From an uncultured Ruminococcus sp. (GTDB lineage: Bacteria; Bacillota; Clostridia; Oscillospirales; Acutalibacteraceae): 20,188 bases of DNA. Each line of letters begins with the position of its first letter. Position 1 is the first letter of the stretch. The stretch covers positions 1 through 20,188 of the forward strand of contig CADBSZ010000151.1 in NCBI GenBank assembly GCA_902797525.1. The letters are read 5' to 3'. A program made the translations under genes and the position numbers. This document shows positions 14,671-20,188 of this stretch, one piece after another. The notes under the pieces were generated by a model. That model did not search any database, was not told the origin of the DNA, and was given only the letters and a program-made list of their open reading frames with translations.

Positions 14671-15420
14671 ATGAAACTTGACAACGTTATCGCTGAAAGA
14701 AAACACAAAAAAATCTATCGCGACGGCAATTTGGTGGCGAAGGTGTTTGACGAATCCTTCCCGAAGTCCGACGTTTTGAACGAGGCGCTCAATCAGGCGC
14801 GCGTGGAGGAAACCGGTCTGAACATTCCCAAGATTGAGGAAGTGACCAAAATCGACGGCAAGTGGGCGATTATTTCCGATTATATCGAAGGCAAAACCCT
14901 GAAAGAGCTGATGGACGAAAACCCCGACAAAATCGACGAATATATGAACCTGTTTGTTGATGTTCAACTGAAAATTCTGAGCAAAAAATGTCCGCTTCTC
15001 AAGAGAATCAAGGACAAAATGCAGGACAAAATCAGCCAGGCAGATTTGGACGCAACCACGCGCTATGAGCTGCACACCCGTTTGGCAAGCATGAAAAAGC
15101 ACAACAAGGTATGCCACGGCGACTTTAACCCCTCGAACGTGATTATCACACCCGACGGCACGCCGTATGTTATCGACTGGTCGCACGCCACACAGGGCAA
15201 CGGCGCGGCGGACGCGGCAAGAACCTATTTGCTGTTTATGCTCAACGGTCAAAAGGATTTGGCGGAAAAATACATTAAGCTGTATTGCCTTAAGAGCGAC
15301 ACCGCGCGCCAGTATATTAACAACTGGATGCCGATTGTCGCCGCTTCGCAGTCCGTAAAGGGCAATCCCGAGGAACGCGAGCTGCTTCTCAGCTGGGCAA
15401 GCGTATTTGATTATCAATAG
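14671..15420 (+). CDS. Aminoglycoside phosphotransferase-fold kinase (TIGR02172-like)
   Basis: Cytoplasmic small-molecule kinase of the APH/choline kinase superfamily, 249 residues. ATP-side lysine K24 (VAKVF), catalytic loop HGDFNPSN (149-156) and metal-binding D169 (VIDWSHATQGN) are all present, so it should be active. The layout resembles the TIGR02172 group, which to my knowledge has no proven substrate; antibiotic resistance should not be assumed. It starts 19 bases after adhE with AAAGGAG upstream and ends in a strong terminator, so it is almost surely co-transcribed with adhE. Codon use matches its neighbours. Family call is good; substrate unknown. Confidence 0.88.
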   Translation: MKLDNVIAERKHKKIYRDGNLVAKVFDESFPKSDVLNEALNQARVEETGLNIPKIEEVTKIDGKWAIISDYIEGKTLKELMDENPDKIDEYMNLFVDVQLKILSKKCPLLKRIKDKMQDKISQADLDATTRYELHTRLASMKKHNKVCHGDFNPSNVIITPDGTPYVIDWSHATQGNGAADAARTYLLFMLNGQKDLAEKYIKLYCLKSDTARQYINNWMPIVAASQSVKGNPEERELLLSWASVFDYQ

Positions 15421-15521
15421 CAACGTGACGTTGCATCCGGTGCGCCTTTGGAACAGTCGGTTTTACAAAAACATCGGACTAACGGCGCGATTGAACGTTT
15501 GCTGACACTTTAATATTATAA

Positions 15522-15561
15522 AACAACGGCACGAACCAAAAAATCGGTTCGTGCCGTTGTT
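15522..15561. terminator. Bidirectional terminator between the kinase and asparaginase genes
   Basis: Perfect 16-bp stem (15522-15537 with 15546-15561; arm AACAACGGCACGAACC) around an 8-base A-rich loop, followed by ATTGTTTT on the plus strand and by TTTATAATATT on the minus strand. It closes the convergent adhE-kinase and DUF1015-asparaginase units. Confidence 0.92.
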
Positions 15562-15567
15562 ATTGTT

Positions 15568-16479
15568 TTAACGCAGCCACAGCCTCACATAAGCCGCAAT
15601 GGGCGACATGGGCGGCAGGACTTGAATTCCGAGGGTTTCAAACGCCTGCTTGGTGGCGTATTCAAAGCCGTCCTGACTGCCGGTCAAGTACACGGGTACG
15701 CCGCGCTCTTTTGCCGTTTGGCAAAATGCCGCCAACGCCTCGCTGTCGGTCGGAAGGGTGCCCGAATGCCACCCCTGCAAAAGTACCGCCTTAATACTTT
15801 CCTCAACCACAGGATAGGTAATACCGACATAGGGTGTGACAAACAGCACCGTGCCGTTGAGCTCGCAATCGGAAAAATCTTCCCTCTCCCCTTCGCGGTA
15901 ATCCGGATTTTTAACAAACACACCGTTTTGTATGGTGCCGAAGGGCTGAAAGAATAAGCTGTGAACGCCGTCGTCATACGGCAAATGCGGAAGCAGCCGA
16001 CTGCCGCGGTGAATCGACGCACCGTCGCTGCCGGTGTTTTGGTAGGCGACGAACACGCCTTTTTCACTTCCCGAGCGAATAAAATCCACCGCTGCCGCAA
16101 AGTTTTTCAAACCGTTGGAACGGCCGTCCTCAAGCGGATAATTCGCCGAAACCAGCACGACGGGCGTATCCGTTTCACCCAGCACAAGGTCAAGATACGC
16201 CGCCGCATATTGCAGCGTGTCGGTGCCGTGGGTGACGATAATGCCGTCATAGCCCTTTGTCAGCTGTTCCGTTATGCAGGCGCGCAGTGCCTTAAGCCGT
16301 TTCGCGTTCAGATTTTCGCTGAGAATGGTATAAGGAGCGACGGTTTCAAACGCCGCCGCTCCGTATTGTTCGTGGTACATTTGCAGCAGCAAAAATGTGT
16401 TTTTTTCGTCGGGCGCAATCGAATTGCCCTGTCTGCTGCTGCCTATCGTGCCGCCCGTAAAGACGGTCAGAATCTTCAT
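15568..16479 (-). CDS. Type I/II-like L-asparaginase family protein
   Basis: Amidohydrolase of 303 residues that would convert asparagine to aspartate and ammonia. Nucleophile T11 lies in FTGGTIGS, and the second catalytic pair T86-D87 lies in VTHGTDTL. The segments PVVLVSANYPLEDGRSNG and GSRLLPH also fit the family. There is no signal peptide, so it is cytoplasmic. The C-terminal half is less typical, and related amidases such as glutaminase-asparaginases are possible. The ATG begins one base past the DUF1015 stop, and its GGAG ribosome site lies within the last codons of that gene, indicating translational coupling. It ends just before the 16-bp-stem terminator. Confidence 0.88.
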   Translation of the reverse strand: MKILTVFTGGTIGSSRQGNSIAPDEKNTFLLLQMYHEQYGAAAFETVAPYTILSENLNAKRLKALRACITEQLTKGYDGIIVTHGTDTLQYAAAYLDLVLGETDTPVVLVSANYPLEDGRSNGLKNFAAAVDFIRSGSEKGVFVAYQNTGSDGASIHRGSRLLPHLPYDDGVHSLFFQPFGTIQNGVFVKNPDYREGEREDFSDCELNGTVLFVTPYVGITYPVVEESIKAVLLQGWHSGTLPTDSEALAAFCQTAKERGVPVYLTGSQDGFEYATKQAFETLGIQVLPPMSPIAAYVRLWLR

Positions 16480-16480
16480 A

Positions 16481-17770
16481 TTACTCCACTCCGATATCGT
16501 TCATCACCATGCCGGTAATCATTTTGGGATAGAAATAGGTCGACTTTTGCGGCATTTTTTCGCCTGCCGCAGCCACGTCGCGAATTTCGGTGACGCGCGT
16601 GGGATTGAGGATAAAGGAACACTGAAACTCGCCCTTATCCACCAGCAAAATCGCCTCTTCAAAGAACTTGGTGTAGGTCAGGTTAATCTGATTCGCCATG
16701 TTTTCCTTGTCGATTCCCATGGTCTTTTCGAGCACAAGGCTGTGCAGCACGCTGACGTCGAGCTGACGGGAAGCCGCGCTGACGCCCGGCAAAACACTGT
16801 CCATTACGCCGAGGTCCTTGAGCGTGAGCAAATACCACTCACCCTTGCCGCAATAGAACGCAAACGCCTTTTTGCCCTCGTTATATTTGGCGGTCAGCAG
16901 GGTGTTCATGTTGCCGACGCTGGTGTATTTTTTTATCTCAAAGTAGTCTTTGCAGCCTTCAAGCACACTATTCTTGTCAAATTTTTTCAGATCGCGCACC
17001 ATGCGGTGAGTCGGGAACACCACCAACCCCGGGTGTTCCATGTCAACCAGATAAATCATCTGATAATCCTGCGCGTCGCCCTCTTTGGAAATACCGTTTT
17101 GGCGGCAGTAGTCGCGGTAATTCAGCGCGGTTTCATAGCGGTGATGGCCGTCGGCAATATAGAGCTTGCGGTCGGTAAAATCAGAAACAAGCTTTTCAAT
17201 CACCGCCTCATCGGTGACAATCCACAGACGGTGGGTGATGCGGTCGTCGTCGGTGAACTGATATGCCGCGTCGGTTTTGGACTGCGCGTCAATGGTGTTC
17301 AGCGTGGTATGCTCGCTGTCCATATACAGCGCGTAAATCTGGCTGAAATTGCAGTTGGTCGCCTTCATCAGGTTCATGCGGTCGGTTTTTGCCTTTGACA
17401 GTGTGAATTCATGCGGCAGAATAATGCCCTTTGAAAACTCCTCCAGCTTGACGCGCGCGATAATTCCCTTAACGCTTTTGCGCTGATTGTAAGCGTTGAA
17501 CTCCATTTCGTAAATATAAATCGCGGGTTTATCTTCGTGAATCAGCACGCCCCGGTCGCGCCACAAATTGAGGATTTCACCTGCGCGCGTGTAAACGTCG
17601 TCACCCTCCTTGGGCAGCTCCAGGCGAATCACGTTGTATTCATTTTGCGCGACGAAAGCCTTGCGCTGTTCTTCGCTGATAATATCGTAAGGCGGGCAGC
17701 ACAGTGTTTTTAGTTCGCCTGCCTTTTCGGTATCAAATCGCATTCCTTTAAACGGTTTAATCACTGCCAT
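16481..17770 (-). CDS. DUF1015 family protein
   Basis: Cytoplasmic protein of 429 residues spanning the full DUF1015 length; function not established. Conserved family segments are CCPPYDI (24-30), HEFTLSKAKTDR (120-131) and the histidine-rich ADGHHRYETAL (206-216), which looks like a metal or active-site motif. In other anaerobes, as I recall, such genes often sit with serine biosynthesis genes; here the partner is an asparaginase, one base downstream. The start at 17770 has GAGGTAT upstream and a clear promoter giving a leader of about 27 nt. No signal peptide or membrane segment. Confidence 0.9.
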   Translation of the reverse strand: MAVIKPFKGMRFDTEKAGELKTLCCPPYDIISEEQRKAFVAQNEYNVIRLELPKEGDDVYTRAGEILNLWRDRGVLIHEDKPAIYIYEMEFNAYNQRKSVKGIIARVKLEEFSKGIILPHEFTLSKAKTDRMNLMKATNCNFSQIYALYMDSEHTTLNTIDAQSKTDAAYQFTDDDRITHRLWIVTDEAVIEKLVSDFTDRKLYIADGHHRYETALNYRDYCRQNGISKEGDAQDYQMIYLVDMEHPGLVVFPTHRMVRDLKKFDKNSVLEGCKDYFEIKKYTSVGNMNTLLTAKYNEGKKAFAFYCGKGEWYLLTLKDLGVMDSVLPGVSAASRQLDVSVLHSLVLEKTMGIDKENMANQINLTYTKFFEEAILLVDKGEFQCSFILNPTRVTEIRDVAAAGEKMPQKSTYFYPKMITGMVMNDIGVE

Positions 17771-17803
17771 AGCTATACCTCACTTCAAAATTTATCCTTT
17801 AAC

Positions 17804-17832
17804 AGTATAGCAAATAGTTTGGGAAAGTGCAA
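17804..17832 (-). promoter_or_regulatory. Promoter of the DUF1015-asparaginase operon
   Basis: On the minus strand TTGCAC (17832-17827), 17-base spacer ending TGC, then TATACT (17809-17804), an extended -10. It is divergent from the tRNA promoter, 34 bases away. Confidence 0.82.
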
Positions 17833-17866
17833 CAAAACTTTCAAAATTTCTGCGGCGGAAAAGGAA

Positions 17867-17895
17867 TTGACATGCCCGACAAGTTCTGCTATAAT
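17867..17895 (+). promoter_or_regulatory. Consensus promoter of the tRNA gene
   Basis: TTGACA (17867-17872), 17-base spacer, TATAAT (17890-17895): both hexamers match the sigma-A consensus exactly. Transcription should start near 17902, nine bases before the mature tRNA 5' end. Confidence 0.92.
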
Positions 17896-17910
17896 GAAAT
17901 GAGTTGAAAC

Positions 17911-17987
17911 GCGCCATTAGCTCAGTTGGTCAGAGCTACCGGCTCATAACCGGTTGGTCCGGGGTTCGAGTCCCTGATGGCGCACCA
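17911..17987 (+). tRNA. tRNA with CAU anticodon, probably elongator tRNA-Met
   Basis: A 77-nt cloverleaf with encoded CCA. Acceptor stem GCGCCAT/ATGGCGC (7 bp), D arm TAGCTCAGTTGGTCAGAGCTA, anticodon stem ACCGG/CCGGT around loop CTCATAA, T arm CGGGG-TTCGAGT-CCCTG with one wobble, discriminator A. The G1-C72 pair and the lack of GGG/CCC in the anticodon stem exclude initiator tRNA. A CAU anticodon can also belong to the lysidine-modified tRNA-Ile that reads AUA, so Met is likely but not certain. It is transcribed alone, with its own promoter and terminator. Confidence 0.93.
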
Positions 17988-18030
17988 GCGATAGGCGGAG
18001 TACCCTGTGGGTACTCCGCCTATCGCTTTT
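17988..18030 (+). terminator. Terminator of the tRNA gene
   Basis: Perfect 18-bp stem (17988-18005 with 18009-18026; arm GCGATAGGCGGAGTACCC) with loop TGT and a TTTT tail, beginning at the base right after the CCA end. Confidence 0.93.
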
Positions 18031-18200
18031 ACCCGCCGCCCCATCAGGGACTCGAAGGCGAGCGTTAAGAAAACGTGCCGGCGGCATGTTTTTAGCGAGA
18101 GCGTTGCAGAAGCGTTCAACTATGAACACGCCGCAGCAAGCGAGTGTGAAGTTCTCGCATTAAACAAACATACTGATGGCGCACCAGCGATAGACGGTTT
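18031..18200. repeat. tRNA-derived repeat zone downstream of the tRNA gene
   Basis: Bases 18041-18056 are an exact inverted copy of the T-loop and acceptor segment TTCGAGTCCCTGATGG (17965-17980). Bases 18173-18193 are an exact direct copy (21 bp) of 17974-17994, covering the tRNA 3' end with CCA and the first seven bases of the terminator stem. Between them lies an 11-bp inverted repeat, AAAACGTGCCG (18070-18080) against CGGCATGTTTT (18082-18092), with one wobble pair. The layout resembles attachment-site duplications or a decayed tRNA copy. No integrase or other gene is present in it. Confidence 0.7.
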
Positions 18201-18303
18201 CGGAAGTATAAAACTACTGATGGTGGCAAACGATGCCTATTCAAAAAATTTCTATTTGGTGTAATACTCCCCTTTGTACGGTCTACGTAATCTTCATTAA
18301 TTT

Positions 18304-18325
18304 CCGTTTCATAACGGTATTTTTT
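18304..18325 (+). terminator. Possible plus-strand terminator just past cstA
   Basis: CCGTT (18304-18308), short loop, AACGG (18313-18317), followed by TATTTTTT on the plus strand. The orientation is opposite to cstA, which ends at 18335, and no plus-strand gene is recognised upstream except the tRNA, so its role is unclear. Confidence 0.4.
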
Positions 18326-18334
18326 CTCGCACTC

Positions 18335-19807
18335 TTAATCTCCAAGGGTATCGTACCGAAATGAATTGTCTGAACGCGGATTGTTCTTCCGTATCAACGC
18401 GATTAGATAAACGACAAATAAAGCGGCTGCAACCGCTGCTCCGGCAGCATAGGAAACGGACCGGTTCAAATCGAAGCCCTCCTGTGCCATCAGGATATAT
18501 GTGATGCTGACCCCTGTCATAAAGGTCGCAGGGAACGCGGTAATCAGAGAACCAAAGCGGTACTTGCCTTTCTTCAACAGATAAGCGGTCGAAACCCACA
18601 GCGTTATCATCGCAAGGGTCTGGTTACTCCATGAAAAGTAACGCCAGACAATCTGGAAGCCGTTGTCGTTCGCGATGGCAAACCACGTCAGGAGTCCGCC
18701 GACAACGAGCAGCGGTATGGTGAGTAGCAGGCGGTTTTTGATTTTCTTCTGATCGAGCTTAAACGTCTCGCCGAGAATTAAACGTGCGCTGCGAAAAGCC
18801 GTGTCGCCCGAAGTGATTGGACAGATGATGACGCCCGCGACAGCAAAAACACCGCCGACAACGCCGAGTACACCTGTGGAAATCTCATAAACCACATTGG
18901 ACGCACCGCCTTTGAGCGCTTCGTTGAGGAGCTGGGTCGTGCCGTAGAACGACACGCCGGCTGCCGCCCATACAAGAGCGATTACCGCCTCGCCGATCAT
19001 TGCGCCGTAGAAAATGCTTCTGCCTTGTTTTTCTGACGTAATGCACTTTGCAATCATCGGCGACTGGGTTGCATGGAAGCCGGATACCGCGCCGCAGGCA
19101 ACCGTGATGAACATATACGGCCAGATGGGCGTCCCTTCGGGATGAAGGTTTTGAAGTGAGAGCTCGGGGATTGTGTATTTGCCGCCGGAGAAGATGATAC
19201 CGCCAATCACGGCGCCAGCCATCACAATCAGCAGCACGCCGAAGATTGGATAGAGCTTACCGATTAGCTTGTCGATGGGCAGGAGCGTCGCGAGCAGATA
19301 ATAAACAAGAATCACAATTGTCCAAAAGGTACCGTTCATCCAACCGGGCGTGAGCCTGTCGAGCAGACCTGCGGGACTGGTCACGAATACCGTACCGCAT
19401 AATACCAACAGAACCACAGAAAAAACGCGCATAATCCACTTTGCAACCTTGCCCAGATAAGTTCCGCTCAGTTCTGCAATCGATGCTCCCTTGTGGCGCG
19501 AGCTAATCATGCCGCTCATATAGTCATGCACAGCTCCTCCGAGAATGGAGCCGAAAACAATCCACAGAAATACAACCGGTCCAAACACCGCGCCCATCAG
19601 CGCGCCGAAAATCGGTCCTGTTCCTGCGATATTCAATAGCTGTACCAAAAACGCCTTCCAGCGTTTCATCGGTACACAGTCTACGCCGTCGTTAATGGCA
19701 ATGGCGGGCGTCTGACGGTTATCCGGCGCAAAAATCTTTTCTGCCACTTTGCCGTAGACAATATATCCTGCAATCAGAACTGCAAAGGAAATCAATAACG
19801 AGATCAT
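18335..19807 (-). CDS. cstA: CstA-family carbon starvation transporter
   Basis: Polytopic inner-membrane carrier of 490 residues. The CstA family includes peptide and pyruvate transporters. Family segments: QLLNIAGTGPIFGALMGAVFGP, GSILGGAVHDYMSGMIS (each split over neighbouring helices), CGAVSGFHATQSPMIAKCI, ICPITSGDTAFRSAR and NDNGFQIVWRYFSWSNQTLAM. This is the short clostridial/Gram-positive type rather than the roughly 700-residue E. coli form. The start at 19807 has AAGGAG upstream. It is monocistronic here, with no LytS/LytT-type regulator in the window. No clear minus-strand terminator follows. Peptide versus pyruvate substrate cannot be decided from sequence. Confidence 0.92.
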   Translation of the reverse strand: MISLLISFAVLIAGYIVYGKVAEKIFAPDNRQTPAIAINDGVDCVPMKRWKAFLVQLLNIAGTGPIFGALMGAVFGPVVFLWIVFGSILGGAVHDYMSGMISSRHKGASIAELSGTYLGKVAKWIMRVFSVVLLVLCGTVFVTSPAGLLDRLTPGWMNGTFWTIVILVYYLLATLLPIDKLIGKLYPIFGVLLIVMAGAVIGGIIFSGGKYTIPELSLQNLHPEGTPIWPYMFITVACGAVSGFHATQSPMIAKCITSEKQGRSIFYGAMIGEAVIALVWAAAGVSFYGTTQLLNEALKGGASNVVYEISTGVLGVVGGVFAVAGVIICPITSGDTAFRSARLILGETFKLDQKKIKNRLLLTIPLLVVGGLLTWFAIANDNGFQIVWRYFSWSNQTLAMITLWVSTAYLLKKGKYRFGSLITAFPATFMTGVSITYILMAQEGFDLNRSVSYAAGAAVAAALFVVYLIALIRKNNPRSDNSFRYDTLGD

Positions 19808-19933
19808 ATGGCTACTCCTTTTTTAGTTATAATTGTGACTCTAACCCGTTACTCCGTTTTTCGTTAAGCAAAAGGAAAATCCTGTTTTCACAGTTATCTT
19901 CACAATCATTGAATACTATCAAGATACAAATTA

Positions 19934-19963
19934 ATTATATATCATATCAATTCATTTTTACAA
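19934..19963 (-). promoter_or_regulatory. Probable cstA promoter
   Basis: On the minus strand TTGTAA (19963-19958), 18-base spacer, TATAAT (19939-19934), in very AT-rich DNA. It would give a leader of about 120 nt. Chance matches are likely in such DNA, so confidence is moderate. Confidence 0.5.
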
Positions 19964-20114
19964 TACTTTTTTCATTCATTTATTAATCTTTTTCCTTCAT
20001 TTATAATAAAAAGGATAGAATCCTGCGATTTTATCCCGGTCAGTGACTATGAAGAATTCCTTTGGGAGTTCAAGTCCCCGACGCAAACCCACTTAAAAAA
20101 CTTTTTAATACTAT
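19964..20114. other. AT-rich region upstream of cstA
   Basis: No gene found. A short stretch at 20069-20086 (GGGAGTTCAAGTCCCC) looks like a degraded tRNA T arm, but no acceptor, D or anticodon arm can be built around it. Confidence 0.4.
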
Positions 20115-20188
20115 TCTCTGATAGAAAGTAGACAACTTTCTATCAGAGAGAAAACGCTTGGCGCGTTTTCCAATTGCGCAAAAGCGCA
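20115..20188. repeat. Three adjacent perfect hairpins at the window edge
   Basis: Hairpin 1: 15-bp stem TCTCTGATAGAAAGT (20115-20129) with 20135-20149, loop AGACA. Hairpin 2: GAAAACGC (20150-20157) with GCGTTTTC (20163-20170), loop TTGGC. Hairpin 3: TGCGC (20175-20179) with GCGCA (20184-20188), loop AAAA. The last may extend past the window. None has a good T-run directly after it. Confidence 0.75.

Noticed and set aside
14671..15420. Antibiotic-resistance aminoglycoside phosphotransferase.
   Set aside because: The fold and motifs are shared by many metabolic kinases. The adhE operon context and native base composition argue against a transferred resistance gene.
17911..17987. Initiator tRNA-Met.
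   Set aside because: It has a normal G1-C72 pair and an ACCGG/CCGGT anticodon stem, lacking the mismatch at 1-72 and the GGG/CCC pairs of initiator tRNAs.
17922..18129. Minus-strand reading frames across the tRNA gene and its terminator.
   Set aside because: They contain the well-known false peptide read from antisense tRNA (IRDSNPGPTGYEPV). They lie over a clear tRNA and terminator and have no ribosome site.
18007..18264. Plus-strand reading frame of 85 codons across the repeat zone.
   Set aside because: It begins inside the tRNA terminator, has no ribosome site, and part of its peptide (KTCRRHVF) also appears on the other strand because the DNA is palindromic there.
20040..20096. tRNA-like stretch with GGGAGTTCAAGTCCCC.
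   Set aside because: The T stem has mismatches, and no acceptor, D or anticodon arm can be paired around it. At most a decayed tRNA fragment.

Overview
The window reads as a piece of chromosome from an anaerobic, fermentative Firmicute, most likely a gut or rumen clostridium of the Ruminococcaceae/Oscillospiraceae type. This is an inference from gene content and style, not from a marker gene. The support is: strong AGGAGG-type ribosome sites, GC-moderate coding sequence with AT-rich intergenic DNA, a secreted type I pullulanase, a DUF6514 small protein, a PflX-like radical SAM protein, a BspA-type leucine-rich-repeat lipoprotein, a fused AdhE and a CstA-type carrier. There are about fifteen protein genes and one tRNA gene. 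No IS element, CRISPR array, rRNA or phage gene is visible.

Layout. 1-1841 (-): 5' part of a secreted pullulanase that runs off the left edge. 2107-3322 (+): a DUF6514 protein and a radical SAM protein, closed by a bidirectional terminator. 3326-7222 (-): trkA, trkH and an apbE lipoprotein gene, with trkA behind a short leader that can fold in two mutually exclusive ways. 7430-8273 (+): an ArsC/Spx-family thioredoxin-fold protein followed closely by dCMP deaminase. 8285-8884 (-): an HD-domain phosphohydrolase convergent with the deaminase. 8979-10610 (-): a membrane-tethered NlpC/P60 wall hydrolase. 11205-15420 (+): LRR lipoprotein, adhE and an APH-fold kinase, ending in a 16-bp-stem terminator. 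15568-17770 (-): DUF1015 protein and asparaginase, nearly overlapping. 17867-18030 (+): a CAU-anticodon tRNA with a consensus promoter and an 18-bp-stem terminator. 18031-18334: non-coding DNA with direct and inverted fragments of that tRNA. 18335-19807 (-): CstA-family carrier. 19808-20188: its upstream region, ending in three adjacent perfect hairpins.

How the parts work together. Pullulanase would debranch starch or glycogen outside the cell, and AdhE would reoxidise NADH by making ethanol from acetyl-CoA. TrkA and TrkH form one potassium uptake system. dCMP deaminase and the HD protein both act, or are likely to act, on deoxynucleoside monophosphates. CstA (peptide or pyruvate import) and asparaginase fit amino-acid or peptide use.

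Most genes are familiar. I do not see a convincing new multi-gene system. The parts most worth checking are the trkA leader, the tRNA-derived repeat zone, the terminator placed inside the opposing HD gene, the C-terminally membrane-anchored wall hydrolase, the adhE-kinase pairing and the hairpin cluster at the right edge.
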